Shown piece after piece: positions 38,861 through 47,416 of a stretch of 64,000 nt of DNA. The notes under the pieces are model-generated. The model was not told where the DNA came from. It made no database searches and saw only the letters and a list, made by a program, of their open reading frames with translations. Numbering within the stretch: position 1 is the first letter of the stretch; each line of letters begins with the position of its first letter. The DNA is taken from positions 1 to 64,000 of the forward strand of contig CAILVI010000505.1 in the NCBI GenBank assembly GCA_903837595.1. Reading direction: 5' to 3'. This stretch comes from an uncultured Thiodictyon sp. GTDB lineage: Bacteria > Pseudomonadota > Gammaproteobacteria > Chromatiales > Chromatiaceae. The translations under genes were made by a program, and so were the position numbers.

Positions 38861-39280
38861 ATGACCGCCTCACTGTTCGATTCGACCGGGGCCGCCGCCC
38901 CACGGGGGTGTACGTTGCTCGAGGCCTTGACCCTGATCCTGATCTGTCAGCTCGCCGGCGAAGTCACGGTGCGGGCCGCCGGCCTGCCGGTACCTGGCCC
39001 CGTGCTGGGGATGCTGTTGCTGCTCGCCTGGCTGTGGCTGCGGGGCGGCATCTCTGAACGGCTCGGACAGACTGCGGATAGCCTGCTCGGCAACCTGTCG
39101 CTGCTGTTCGTTCCCGCCGGGGTCGGGGTCATGGTCCATTGGGCGCGGGTCCAGGAACAGTGGGTAGCGATTGCCGCGGCCCTGCTCTTTGGCACCCTGA
39201 TCACGCTGGCGGTCACGGCCCTGACCATGATGGGGGTGCAACGGCTGCTGGCCTGGCGCCGGGGGACGGGCCATGACTAA
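38861..39280 (+). CDS. CidA/LrgA family membrane protein
   Basis: A 139-residue membrane protein with four predicted hydrophobic segments, containing the family core TLILICQLAGEVTVRAAGLPVPGPVLGM and SLLFVPAGVGVMVHW (each quoted in part: LICQLAGEVTVRAAGLPVPG; LLFVPAGVGVMV). CidA/LrgA proteins are holin-like and with LrgB-type partners affect murein hydrolysis, or glycolate/pyruvate transport in some species. The ATG at 38861 is chosen because the upstream frame is antisense to paralogue B. The stop overlaps the lrgB start by 8 bp, so the two are coupled. Confidence 0.9.
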   Translation: MTASLFDSTGAAAPRGCTLLEALTLILICQLAGEVTVRAAGLPVPGPVLGMLLLLAWLWLRGGISERLGQTADSLLGNLSLLFVPAGVGVMVHWARVQEQWVAIAAALLFGTLITLAVTALTMMGVQRLLAWRRGTGHD

Positions 39281-40004
39281 CGCACCCCTGGCCGCGATCT
39301 GGGTCTATCTGGCCGCCTCGCCGCTGCTGTGGCTGACCGCGACCCTGATCTGCTACCTGGCGGCACTCAAGGTCTATCGCCTGGGCGGTGAGAGCCCGCT
39401 GCTGAACCCGGTGGCCATCGCGGTGGCCCTGCTGATCGGGCTGCTCAAGCTCACCGGGACCCCCTACCCGACCTATTTCGACGGCGCGCAGTTCGTCCAC
39501 TTTCTGCTCGGCCCGGCCACCGTCGCGCTCGCCATCCCGCTCTATCGCCAGCGGGAACGGCTGCACAGCCTGGCCCTGCCGATCCTCATCGCCCTGCTGG
39601 TCGGGGTGGTGACGGCCGCTGGGAGCGCCGTCGGGATCGGCATCCTGTGCGGGGCGGACGCGGTGACACTGATCTCATTGGCACCCAAGTCGACCACTAC
39701 CCCGGTCGCCATGGGCATCAGCGAGAAGCTCGGGGGGCTGCCGTCACTGACCGCGGTCCTGGTGGTCAGTACCGGGATCGTCGGGGCGGTGTTCGGCCCC
39801 GGGTTGCTGCGCTTGCTCCATTGTCACGACGACGCGGTGAAGGGCTTCGCGATGGGGCTCAGCGCCCATGGCATCGGCACCGCCCGCGCCTTTCAGATGA
39901 GCCCGGTGATGGGGGCCTTCTCTGGACTCGCCATGGCCCTGTCGGCCTTCGCCACCGCGATCATCTTGCCGCCGTTGCTGCGCTTAATCGGACTCGCGGG
40001 GTGA
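39273..40004 (+). CDS. LrgB/CidB family membrane protein
   Basis: A 243-residue multi-spanning membrane protein of the LrgB family (E. coli YohK type). Conserved features include LLGPATVALAIPLYRQ, LAPKSTTTPVAMGISEKLGG and KGFAMGLSAHGIGTARAFQ. It acts with the CidA/LrgA protein encoded immediately upstream, in a membrane system linked to autolysis control or small carboxylate transport; the sequence does not separate these. It is intact and convergent with the small DUF433 gene, whose stop is 9 bp away. Confidence 0.93.
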   Translation: MTNAPLAAIWVYLAASPLLWLTATLICYLAALKVYRLGGESPLLNPVAIAVALLIGLLKLTGTPYPTYFDGAQFVHFLLGPATVALAIPLYRQRERLHSLALPILIALLVGVVTAAGSAVGIGILCGADAVTLISLAPKSTTTPVAMGISEKLGGLPSLTAVLVVSTGIVGAVFGPGLLRLLHCHDDAVKGFAMGLSAHGIGTARAFQMSPVMGAFSGLAMALSAFATAIILPPLLRLIGLAG

Positions 40005-40013
40005 TCGAACGAC

Positions 40014-40268
40014 TTAGCCGGTCAGTCCGGCACCCGGATCGGCAAAGGGCGCGATGTACTCCTCCTCGCGGAGCATCTCGGCGGCGAAGGCGAGTGCCGC
40101 CTGTACGTCGTCACGGCCGATTTGGGGATAGGAGACCAAGATATCCTCGACGCTCCAGCCGTTGGCCAGCCAGCCAAGGATGAGGTCGACCGAGATCCGC
40201 GTCCCCTTGATCATCGGCTTACCGACCAGGATGGTGGAATCACTGATGATTCTGCCTTTCCAGTCCAT
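40014..40268 (-). CDS. DUF433 family antitoxin-like protein
   Basis: An 84-residue DUF433 protein: MDWKGRIISDSTILVGKPMI, KGTRISVDLILGWLANG and SVEDILVSYPQIGRDDVQAAL are the standard blocks, forming a helix-turn-helix-like domain. Such proteins usually act as the antitoxin of a PIN-like (DUF5615) toxin encoded just downstream. Here the space downstream is occupied by convergent lrgB, so no toxin is present. It is preceded on the same strand, 80 bp away, by a small ribbon-helix-helix-like gene. The ATG at 40268 fits the family. Confidence 0.85.
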   Translation of the reverse strand: MDWKGRIISDSTILVGKPMIKGTRISVDLILGWLANGWSVEDILVSYPQIGRDDVQAALAFAAEMLREEEYIAPFADPGAGLTG

Positions 40269-40348
40269 TGCCGGCCTCCGGTGTTGATAGAAGCGTGAGG
40301 AGTGGACACCCAGGTAGGTGCCGGGGTGCCGCGGCGCAACGACTGGTG

Positions 40349-40567
40349 TCAGACGAACAACTCCAGCCGGGTCAGGTTGCCGTTGGCATCCTTGCGGTAC
40401 AGTTCCTCGCCACTCTCGGCCAGGGTGATCAGCTTGGCATACAGACGGTATGCGTTCTTGGTCACCTCGGCATAAGAGGCCGCCTCGGTCTTGTCCTTGA
40501 GCCACGCCAACCGCTCAAAGGCCGCCTCCGGCATCTCCATTTGCACCCGCTTGGTTGCCTTGTTCAT
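40349..40567 (-). CDS. Small ribbon-helix-helix-like protein
   Basis: A 72-residue protein: a short basic strand (KATKRVQMEMP) followed by two helices (AAFERLAWLKDKTEAASYAEV, TKNAYRLYAKLITLAESG; first helix quoted in part). This matches CopG/Arc-type ribbon-helix-helix DNA binders used as antitoxins or local repressors. No toxin is adjacent. With the DUF433 gene it may be the leftover of toxin-antitoxin loci. The ATG at 40567 puts the strand at the N-terminus as expected; the frame continues upstream to 40633 but with unrelated composition. Confidence 0.6.
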   Translation of the reverse strand: MNKATKRVQMEMPEAAFERLAWLKDKTEAASYAEVTKNAYRLYAKLITLAESGEELYRKDANGNLTRLELFV

Positions 40568-41177
40568 AACGAACTCCGAAATTGAGAACACCCAGCGACC
40601 GCAGCGATCTTCCCGTGTAGACAGGCTCGCCATGCGAACCTCCCGAGATTCTGTGGTTTAGGTGTCGTGATGCGATCCGTCGCCGGATGGCTCGGGTCCT
40701 GCTGCCGAGCCGGCAGTTTCGCGTATCCCTCAGTCGTTAAATTCCATTTCCGCTGTGAACTGCTTCTCGAGTCCGGCGTTACACGGGTACCGCCAGGGTG
40801 TCACCACCCCGGACTCTGATCGGCTAAAGGCGGTTGCAGCCGCCACGCTCTTGCATTCCTGAAGTCGTTTTACCTCTCGGGGTGCTTCAGGCGGCCGGAT
40901 CCATGCTCGGTTGCGGACAAAGATAGCGGCACATCAAGGAAACGTCAAGATTTGCTGTCTCGGCGGCATGTGAGGGTTGTGGGGTAGCCGAAAGGGCGGC
41001 AGGCAGAAACCTCGCGGGAACGGCATCGGGCTTGCGAAGCTGGAACTGCGTAACCAGATAACAGCAGGTAAGGTGGGCTGGTGCCCCGGGATGGCCCCCG
41101 GTGGGCAGCGGGGTTAAGATCGCACACCCCAAGAGCATCGGTCCCGTCGGACCACCAAGACCCTGGAGAATCCCACC
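40568..41177. other. 610-bp gene-free stretch
   Basis: No open frame with protein-like composition on either strand, no repeat of the two families seen elsewhere, and no RNA gene I can recognise. Short inverted segments occur, for example GGCGGTTGCAGCCGCC at 40826-40841, but none is a convincing terminator. It separates the minus-strand antitoxin-like genes from the plus-strand LprI-like gene, so it should hold promoters for both. Confidence 0.5.
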
Positions 41178-41510
41178 ATGCGACTACCCCTGATCGCCGC
41201 CGTGTCTGCCCTGGCCGGACTGCTCGCCCTGCCGGCCTGGGCCGCCGATCCGAGCTTCCGGTGCAGCAAGATCGCGCACGAGGTGGAAGACCTGATCTGC
41301 AAGGACGCCGAATTGGCCGACTTGGACCACAGCCTGTCGGATCTCTACCGCGTGGCCATGCGGCACACCCCGCCCAGCCAGCAGAACTTGCTCAAATCAG
41401 AGCAGCGCAGCTGGCTCAAGGGCCGCAACGATTGTTGGAAAGACAGTGACCAGCGTGGGTGTGTCAAGACGGCCTATGAGGACCGCATCCGCGAGCTCCA
41501 GGACCGCTGA
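41178..41510 (+). CDS. LprI-like secreted protein
   Basis: A 110-residue exported protein. A Sec signal peptide (MRLPLIAAVSALAGLLALPA, then WAA) should be cleaved after AWA. The mature part is the DUF1311/LprI-like fold: FRCSKIAHEVEDLICKDAEL, LYRVAMRHTPPSQQNLLKSE, QRSWLKGRNDCW and RGCVKTAYEDRIRELQ (each in part), with four Cys likely forming two disulfides. LprI of Mycobacterium inhibits lysozyme; most bacterial homologues are uncharacterised. The gene stands alone. Confidence 0.88.
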   Translation: MRLPLIAAVSALAGLLALPAWAADPSFRCSKIAHEVEDLICKDAELADLDHSLSDLYRVAMRHTPPSQQNLLKSEQRSWLKGRNDCWKDSDQRGCVKTAYEDRIRELQDR

Positions 41511-41596
41511 GGGCACGCGTCCAGGCGCTGCGGGGGGGGGGTGCGCTGCACCGATCCACCCGCCGTGCCCGCGGTCCGCGGCCGGCACCGCTGGCC

Positions 41597-42241
41597 TTAA
41601 CCGGCCAGTCCGTCATCCCGCATCGCCTGATAGGTAAAGCCACCCGCACCGCAGTTGTTCAATAACTGATCGACGATGCGCTGCGCCCGGGCGTCTGACT
41701 CCTGCGGGCCGCGGATATAGCAGGGCTGGCCCCCGCGGCCATACTCAAACTCGGTCGAGCACGCCAGAGCGTCGACATCGCCAAAAATGCCTTTTGCATT
41801 CTGATAGTCACCCTGCGGAGCGAACCCCATCTGTTCGGCATAGCGAATGGCTCCCTGGAGGAGCTTGCGGGCGTAAGCCGGCTCCCCGGCCTGCCACGCC
41901 TGATCCTTATGGGTCGCGATCAACCCGGGCTTGATCAGGTTTTCATACGCCTTCTCACTGGCGACTTTGAAGAGTGCGTCCTTGACTCCCAGGCAGTATA
42001 CATCGACCACGAACGCCGTGATCGCGAGCATCCCATCAGGCATCCGCCGCGACCAGATCAGGGTACCCAGACCGGTCTCGAACAAGCGCTCCGATACCAG
42101 GCACTCATGAATCGGAAATCTTGCGTAGTGCAGCGCATGGCGCCCCGCGGCAAGCCCGCCGGCACTCCCCTTGGCCACCAGTTTGCGTTTCTTCTTCTGT
42201 GCTTCGAGCCGTTTCTGTCGCTGTCTTTCGTTGATTGCCAT
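41597..42241 (-). CDS. Conserved hypothetical protein
   Basis: I do not recognise a domain in this 214-residue protein. It starts with a very basic, Lys/Arg/Gln-rich segment (MAINERQRQKRLEAQKKKRK) and continues with an alpha/beta sequence containing IHECLVSERLFETGLGTLIW, FVVDVYCLGVKDALF and a C-terminal CSTEFEYGRGGQPCYIRGP. The basic tail suggests nucleic-acid or ribosome contact. The ATG at 42241 is chosen since upstream residues look random. It follows a methyltransferase gene on the same strand by 74 bp. No membrane segment or signal peptide. Confidence 0.65.
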   Translation of the reverse strand: MAINERQRQKRLEAQKKKRKLVAKGSAGGLAAGRHALHYARFPIHECLVSERLFETGLGTLIWSRRMPDGMLAITAFVVDVYCLGVKDALFKVASEKAYENLIKPGLIATHKDQAWQAGEPAYARKLLQGAIRYAEQMGFAPQGDYQNAKGIFGDVDALACSTEFEYGRGGQPCYIRGPQESDARAQRIVDQLLNNCGAGGFTYQAMRDDGLAG

Positions 42242-42315
42242 TTCGCGCGCCTCCTGATCTCCGGGGTAAAGGAACTGGGTCCCTGATCGTCGCCCTGGGC
42301 GCCCGGCGGCAGCGC

Positions 42316-43233
42316 TCAACGGATACCGACAACGGAGAGCCCCAATATTCGCAACTGCTTGATTGATAATCCTGAAAATTCTTTACTTATGACCATTGGA
42401 ATGCGCTCGACATCGCCCAATATCGCCGTTGCCTGCAATTGGAGCAGCGTCAACCCGGCGTCACGGAAGAATTGCTCGAAATGAGCCGCCCGGCAGCGAT
42501 TTACATGACCGTGGCTGTTGGAGGACATGAGGTGCCAGAGCCAGGCGGGATAGCGCAGCATGGCCAAGCCGCACGGATCGAAGTGATCCCGCAGATCTAT
42601 CACATGGGAGAAATAGCCACCCGGTTTTATGATACGGCTGAATTCCCGGCAGACTGCGGCGGGGTGCTTCACATGCTCCAGGACGGCATGACTGAACAAC
42701 ACATCAATGGACTGATCCGGGAGCGGTATCGTCTGCGCATCGCACGGGGCCAGATAGGCAATCCGGTCAGGATTGAAGGTGACGGTATCGCGGGCGAAGG
42801 TCACTGCCTCGGCGAGCGCCTGAGCGGCACGCCGGCGATCCCAAAGCGCCGGATCGGTGATCGGCAATTGGTCTGGATGCGCAAGGATATCGGCGATTAA
42901 ATCGCGATAAAACTGAGTCAGCTTGAACTGGAAATCGACATGGCGGTAATTATCGACACAATAGACCCGGCGCGCGCCTGAAGCGATCAATATCAGGGCA
43001 TTACCCAAATTGCCGCCAGGGCCGATCTCGACCAGCGTTTGACCCAGCGGGGCCAGTGATCCGAGACGCTGCGCGGCGCCGATATGGTGCCGACAGACAC
43101 CCACGTTATAGCTGATGTCATGGTATTGCTGCAACGGCTCGCCACAGGCGTCGCGCCAGCGCCGCAACAAGGGTATACCAGCTAACTGATTACGCACGAT
43201 GCGCGCTATCGGGCTATACATGATTGAGGGCAA
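42316..43233 (-). CDS. Class I SAM-dependent methyltransferase
   Basis: A 305-residue methyltransferase with motif I LVEIGPGGNLGNALIL (about 68-83), an acidic end of strand 2 in VYCVDNYRH, motif II-like APCDAQTIPLPDQSIDVLFS and HAVLEHVKHPAAVCREFSRI (Methyltransf_11 type), then a C-terminal extension. Substrate is unknown; the style resembles methyltransferases of polysaccharide or lipid pathways. ATG codons at 43233 and 43221 are both possible. It is upstream of the hypothetical gene at 41597 on the same strand. Confidence 0.85.
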   Translation of the reverse strand: MPSIMYSPIARIVRNQLAGIPLLRRWRDACGEPLQQYHDISYNVGVCRHHIGAAQRLGSLAPLGQTLVEIGPGGNLGNALILIASGARRVYCVDNYRHVDFQFKLTQFYRDLIADILAHPDQLPITDPALWDRRRAAQALAEAVTFARDTVTFNPDRIAYLAPCDAQTIPLPDQSIDVLFSHAVLEHVKHPAAVCREFSRIIKPGGYFSHVIDLRDHFDPCGLAMLRYPAWLWHLMSSNSHGHVNRCRAAHFEQFFRDAGLTLLQLQATAILGDVERIPMVISKEFSGLSIKQLRILGLSVVGIR

Positions 43234-43554
43234 TTCACTCGCAGCGAGGCGGCCAGGGGGGCGGCGAACGCGCTGCGCAACCGCCGGATCGGCGCGATTC
43301 GATCAGGTTTATCCGGCAAAGTCAACGCCGTGAAGGCGGTCATCTGCGGCCGGGAGGAATGTCACTTCAGCTTGCCAGCATCGGCCATCGTTGCCATTCT
43401 AAGACAAATCGCCCCAGTCAGGATGCCCTGTGGGGCGGCACCAGTGCAACGGATCCACCAGCGCCGCCGGTGGTAGCCGTGGCGCTCTCAACTCCCCTGC
43501 CAACACCCAGGGCGGGGTGCCGCGTGCCTTAATCCACTACGCAGGAGTGCTGCC
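43234..43554. other. 321-bp divergent intergenic region
   Basis: Between the divergent methyltransferase and hemW genes. I see no gene or recognised RNA. A short inverted pair around ATCCACCAGCGCCGCCGGTGG (in part, 43450-43470) could form a small hairpin. Promoters for both flanking genes should lie here but none stands out. Confidence 0.5.
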
Positions 43555-44781
43555 GTGGGATTCGAACTGACCTCGACCGACCGCGCTTGGACGCTGCCCC
43601 TGGCGCTCTACGTCCACATCCCCTGGTGCCTGCGCAAGTGTCCGTACTGCGACTTCAACTCACACCCGCTCGCCGGCGAGCCACCCTTCGCGGACTATGT
43701 GGCGCGCCTACTCGCTGACCTGGATCAGGAACTGCGCAACGGCGCGGCCACCCGACCGCTTGGCAGCATCTTCATTGGCGGCGGGACCCCGAGCCTGTTT
43801 CCCGGGGCAGCCATCCAGGCGCTCCTGGACGGCGTGCGCCGCCGCACCGAGTTGAATCCCCACTGCGAGATTACCCTGGAGGCCAACCCCGGCGCGGCCG
43901 ACACGGCCCGCTTCGGGGCCTACCGCCGGGCGGGGGTCAATCGGCTTTCCATCGGGGTCCAGAGTCTGGACGCCCCGATGCTCCGGCGGCTCGGTCGGGT
44001 CCATGACCCGGCGGGCGCGCGCGCGGCGGTCGCGGCGGCCCGCGCCGCCGGTTTCGACAATCTGAATCTGGACCTGATGTTTGCGCTGCCCGGCCAGACC
44101 CTGGCCCAGGCCGATGCGGACCTGGCGGCACTGATCGAACTGGCGCCCGAGCACATCTCTTACTACCAACTCACCCTGGAGCCCGACACCCCCTTCCATG
44201 CCGCCCCCCCGGCGGTCCCGGACGCCGATCTGGCCGCGGATATGGGCGAAGCCGGGCGGGTGCGGTTGCAGCAGGCGGGTTACGGCCAGTACGAGGTCTC
44301 GGCCTATGCGCGTGCGGGGCGGCGGTGTCGGCACAACCTCAACTATTGGCGCTTCGGCGATTATCTGGGAATCGGGGCTGGGGCCCACGGCAAGCTGACC
44401 GACCCGCGGACCGGGCTCATCCGCCGCACGGCCAAGCACCGTCGACCCCAGGACTATCTGCTTGCACCGCCTGGCGCTTTGATCGAGAGCGAACGCACGC
44501 TCACCGATGACGATCGGATCGGCGAGTTTGCCCTCAACGCCTTCCGGCTCACCGCCGGGTTTGAGTCGGACCTCTTTACGGCCACCACCGCCCTGCCCTG
44601 GTCACGGATCGAGCCGTTGGTCGCCGCCGCGGTCCGTGACGGGCTGTTGCAGGTGAGCGCCGGGCACGTCGTGCCCACCGAACTGGGCGCCGCCTTCGGC
44701 GACAACCTGGTGGCGCGTTTCCTCGCCGATGATCCGACCCCCCAAACCTCAAGAACGGTTGCCACACCGGACGCAGAGTGA
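43555..44781 (+). CDS. hemW: Heme chaperone HemW (radical SAM)
   Basis: A 408-residue radical SAM protein of the HemN/HemW family. [14 protein letters not shown] holds the CxxxCxxC cluster ligands (Cys25, Cys29, Cys32). GGGTPSLF and LSIGVQSLD are SAM-binding and core motifs, and the C-terminal HemN_C domain carries [18 protein letters not shown]. HemW lacks coproporphyrinogen oxidase activity and is thought to insert heme into respiratory enzymes; the narrow spacing and lack of an N-terminal HemN extension favour HemW. The GTG at 43555 follows GCAGGAG at good spacing. It precedes rpmE. Confidence 0.94.
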   Translation: MGFELTSTDRAWTLPLALYVHIPWCLRKCPYCDFNSHPLAGEPPFADYVARLLADLDQELRNGAATRPLGSIFIGGGTPSLFPGAAIQALLDGVRRRTELNPHCEITLEANPGAADTARFGAYRRAGVNRLSIGVQSLDAPMLRRLGRVHDPAGARAAVAAARAAGFDNLNLDLMFALPGQTLAQADADLAALIELAPEHISYYQLTLEPDTPFHAAPPAVPDADLAADMGEAGRVRLQQAGYGQYEVSAYARAGRRCRHNLNYWRFGDYLGIGAGAHGKLTDPRTGLIRRTAKHRRPQDYLLAPPGALIESERTLTDDDRIGEFALNAFRLTAGFESDLFTATTALPWSRIEPLVAAAVRDGLLQVSAGHVVPTELGAAFGDNLVARFLADDPTPQTSRTVATPDAE

Positions 44782-44839
44782 TATCGTACCCCGTTTTCCC
44801 AGTCTTATAGCGTGCCCGCGCAGGGCGAGAAGGGTCATC

Positions 44840-45040
44840 ATGAAAGAAGGAATCCACCCCGCCTATGGCGACGTGAAGGTGGCGTGCAGTTGCGGCAACG
44901 AGTTCCAGACCCGCTCCACGCTGGGTAAGAACGTGCATGTCGAGGTCTGCTCCGCCTGCCATCCGTTCTACACCGGCAAGCAGAAGATCGTCGACACCGG
45001 CGGGCGCGTCGACCGCTTCCGTCGCAAGTACGGACGTTAA
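44840..45040 (+). CDS. rpmE: 50S ribosomal protein L31, zinc-binding form
   Basis: A 66-residue L31 starting [20 protein letters not shown]. Cys16, Cys18, Cys37 and Cys40 form the CxC...CxxC zinc site, so this is the C+ (zinc-containing) type rather than the zinc-free paralogue used under zinc starvation. GAGAAGG lies before the ATG. A strong inverted repeat follows the gene. Confidence 0.97.
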   Translation: MKEGIHPAYGDVKVACSCGNEFQTRSTLGKNVHVEVCSACHPFYTGKQKIVDTGGRVDRFRRKYGR

Positions 45041-45090
45041 CAGGCCGCGCGTTCCCGCGCGCGCCCTGTTTGGTAAAAGCAGACAAATGA

Positions 45091-45123
45091 ATGGGGGATG
45101 CCAATCTGTTTGGCATCCCCCAT
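45091..45123. terminator. Perfect 14-bp inverted repeat, bidirectional terminator
   Basis: ATGGGGGATGCCAA pairs exactly with TTGGCATCCCCCAT around the 5-nt loop TCTGT. It lies between convergent rpmE and mdh, where a two-way terminator is expected. There is no T-run on either side. Confidence 0.75.
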
Positions 45124-45267
45124 GCTGCTTGGGTGCGAAATAGCCACCCTCGGGCCGTCCCCTGCTTTACCCATACTCTTCACAAAGCGACGGGCCGCAC
45201 GAACCTCCCATGTCGCGCGGCATCCGGGGCCATCCCTGCCCCATCCGACGCCTTCAGCCCGTCGCTG

Positions 45268-46254
45268 CTAGAGCATATCCTTGACGGCTTCCGCCTCATC
45301 CGTCAATTCCTTCAGCGTGACGTTGATCTTCTCGCGACTGTAGGCGTCGATCTCCAGGCCCTGAATGATCTTGAAGGAGCCGCCCCGGCACTCGCACGGC
45401 ATACCAAACACGATTCCGGCCGGGATGCCGTAGGAACCATCGGACGGCACACCCATGGTGACCCATTCATCGGAACCAAGCACCCAGTCGTGGACGTGGT
45501 CGATGGCGGCATTGGCGGCGGACGCGGCGGAGGATAGGCCGCGGGCCTCAATGATGGCCGCGCCACGCTTGCCGACGGTGGGCAGGAAGACATCGTTGTT
45601 CCAGGCGTGATCGTTGATCAGGTCCTTGACGCTGTCGCCGTTGGATGTCGTATAACGGTAATCGGCATACATCGTCGGGGAGTGGTTACCCCAAACGATC
45701 AGCTTCTTCAGCGTGGTCACCGGGCGACCAGCCTTGTCGGCGAGTTGCGAGAGTGCGCGGTTGTGGTCCAGGCGCAACATACCGTGGTAGTTGTTGGGGT
45801 CGGTACGGCCGACCTTGCGGGCGGCGGCCGCGGCGATGTAGGCGTTGGTATTGGCGGGGTTGCCGACCACCAGCACCTTCACCGCCTCCTTGGCGTGCTC
45901 AGCAATGGCCTTGCCCTGCACGGTGAAGATCGCGCCGTTGGCGCTCAGCAGATCGGCCCGCTCCATACCCTTGGTGCGCGGGCGGGCACCGACCAACATG
46001 CAGACGTCAGCGTCCTTAAACGCAACGTTCGGATCATCGGTGGCCACCATGCCGGCAAGCAGCGGGAACGCGCAATCTTGCAGCTCCATCATCACGCCCT
46101 GCACGGCCTGTTGGGCCTGCGGCAGATCGAGTAACTGCAGGATGACCGGCTGGTCTTTACCGAGCATTTCGCCCGAGGCGATGCGGAACAGCAGACTATA
46201 ACCGATCTGGCCGGCGGCGCCGGTCACGGCAATACGCATGGGGGCTTTGGACAT
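45268..46254 (-). CDS. mdh: Malate dehydrogenase
   Basis: A 328-residue NAD-dependent malate dehydrogenase of the longer (cytosolic-like) type. The N-terminal Rossmann motif is [19 protein letters not shown]. The substrate loop Arg residues are in [27 protein letters not shown] follows, [11 protein letters not shown] carries Arg and Asp, and the catalytic His is in [12 protein letters not shown]. It interconverts malate and oxaloacetate in the TCA cycle. A well-matched promoter lies upstream at 46346-46374 and a terminator hairpin downstream, so it is a single-gene unit. Confidence 0.97.
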   Translation of the reverse strand: MSKAPMRIAVTGAAGQIGYSLLFRIASGEMLGKDQPVILQLLDLPQAQQAVQGVMMELQDCAFPLLAGMVATDDPNVAFKDADVCMLVGARPRTKGMERADLLSANGAIFTVQGKAIAEHAKEAVKVLVVGNPANTNAYIAAAAARKVGRTDPNNYHGMLRLDHNRALSQLADKAGRPVTTLKKLIVWGNHSPTMYADYRYTTSNGDSVKDLINDHAWNNDVFLPTVGKRGAAIIEARGLSSAASAANAAIDHVHDWVLGSDEWVTMGVPSDGSYGIPAGIVFGMPCECRGGSFKIIQGLEIDAYSREKINVTLKELTDEAEAVKDML

Positions 46255-46345
46255 AGATCACTCCGGTATTAACAGCGCGGTTGCGCATGGTGCGATGCGA
46301 ATGCGATGATTCGTCATTGCAGAGAATAAGCGCGACAAACGAAAG

Positions 46346-46374
46346 ATGGTAGAAGTTCTGACCGGCAGTGTCAA
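46346..46374 (-). promoter_or_regulatory. Sigma70-type promoter of mdh
   Basis: On the minus strand TTGACA is followed after 17 bp by TACCAT (four of six). It is 92 bp upstream of the mdh ATG and the best promoter match seen in the window. Confidence 0.6.
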
Positions 46375-46382
46375 TTTTCCGT

Positions 46383-46423
46383 CATCCGGTAAATCCCGGG
46401 CAATGCCGTTAATGCTATCTATT
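46383..46423. repeat. Degenerate TCCTGTTAATCC-type repeat
   Basis: CATCCGGTAAATCCCGGGCA, continuing through CCGTTAATGCTATCTATTG, matches most positions of the right half of the array at 1605-1703 (ATCCTGTAAATCC...CCTGTTAATCCTGTCTATT). It appears to be a decayed copy at the 3' end of the NTase-like gene. Confidence 0.5.
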
Positions 46424-47033
46424 GATCATCACCCCCACTCATCAGGCGCTCCAGCTCGGCGCTATCGACGCCCCGCGCGGGCCGCTCGGTGACCGGGTCC
46501 AGCGGCGGATTGCGCAGGGCGTGGCGGGGCAGGACGACCAGCTCGATGGGGGTCCCGCCGGCGAGGAAGCGCAACGCCGGGTGGGTGCGCCGCGCGCCAT
46601 CGCTGTAGCGAAAACTGCGCTCGCGTTCGTGCCAGGGAATGTGCTGGTCCATGAGTGCGAACACCACATCCTCCGGCCGCTCCGCATACAGACACAACTG
46701 CACGCCCTGCTCGGCATGACCTGACCCGTGCAAGACCGGACCGATCAGGTGCGGACTGAAGGCCTTGAAGCTGCGCATGGCCGCCAGCGCGTCGCGTCGC
46801 AAGCGCCGCAGGTCGCGCGCTTGCGCGCCGTCGACGAAGAGTCGGCGCTGGGTCGCCACTGCCTCTTGGATCGCCTCGTTGGACGGCCAACTGCGCCGAT
46901 CCAGCACCCCGATCCGCGCGGCTGCCTTGCGGCGCGCCCGGTCGAAGTCAGGCTCGCCTTGCTCGGTCATGATACGGGCCGCCTCGTAGGCGATGCGCGA
47001 AGGCGCCGCGTTCCCGCGCTCTCGTCCCGACAT
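46419..47033 (-). CDS. Conserved hypothetical protein, nucleotidyltransferase-like
   Basis: A 204-residue protein without a sure family. The N-terminal half is helical and basic (YEAARIMTEQGEPDFDRARR). The middle, FSPHLIGPVLHGSGHAEQGV, then QLCLYAERPEDVVFALMD, resembles a nucleotidyltransferase fold with a GSG turn, but the catalytic Asp pair is not obvious. It ends RFLAGGTPIELVVLPRHALR and a short acidic tail. The ATG at 47033 (MSGRERGN) is preferred to an upstream frame to 47108. It sits alone between mdh and the pil operon. Confidence 0.6.
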   Translation of the reverse strand: MSGRERGNAAPSRIAYEAARIMTEQGEPDFDRARRKAAARIGVLDRRSWPSNEAIQEAVATQRRLFVDGAQARDLRRLRRDALAAMRSFKAFSPHLIGPVLHGSGHAEQGVQLCLYAERPEDVVFALMDQHIPWHERERSFRYSDGARRTHPALRFLAGGTPIELVVLPRHALRNPPLDPVTERPARGVDSAELERLMSGGDDQ

Positions 47034-47416
47034 CTGGCACCTCCGACTCGTTCTAAGGCAGTTCGACCACCGCACGTGGGACTCGCGGCGGCGCCACGTT
47101 ACAGGCATAGTGACGGCTGAACGTTAACACGCGCGCCTGGTCCGCGCACCCCCGACCCGCGCCCAGCCCACCGACAGGGAGGGAGTCTGTAGAATCCCCG
47201 TACCGCTTAGACAACACCGGGGCCGGTCGGCGCAGCCCGAATAGATGCAAGGAACGGGGCGCGTGGAGCGTCGCCGCCGCGCGCGGCGCGGGGCACCCAG
47301 GGACGAGCGGCGGATTCGCTCCCCCGCAAGATGTTCTCGGTTTGGTATAGTGAGGCCGTGATCGCGCCGCCGGCCGTCGCTTTTCCACGCATGCTAAAAG
47401 GGTTTAAGAGCCTCCG
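47034..47416. other. 383-bp divergent region upstream of pilM
   Basis: No gene seen. It must hold the pilMNOPQ promoter. A TATAGT box occurs at about 47346 without a convincing -35 partner, so an alternative sigma factor or a missed element is possible. GC-rich inverted stretches around 47270-47290 have no clear structure. Confidence 0.5.

Noticed and set aside
40780..40850. Riboswitch or structured RNA upstream of the LprI-like gene
   Set aside because: Some GC-rich inverted segments exist, but no known aptamer core could be recognised and the downstream gene is over 300 bp away.
43555..44781. Oxygen-independent coproporphyrinogen III oxidase (HemN)
   Set aside because: It lacks the longer N-terminal region of HemN and is about 400 residues, as expected for HemW.
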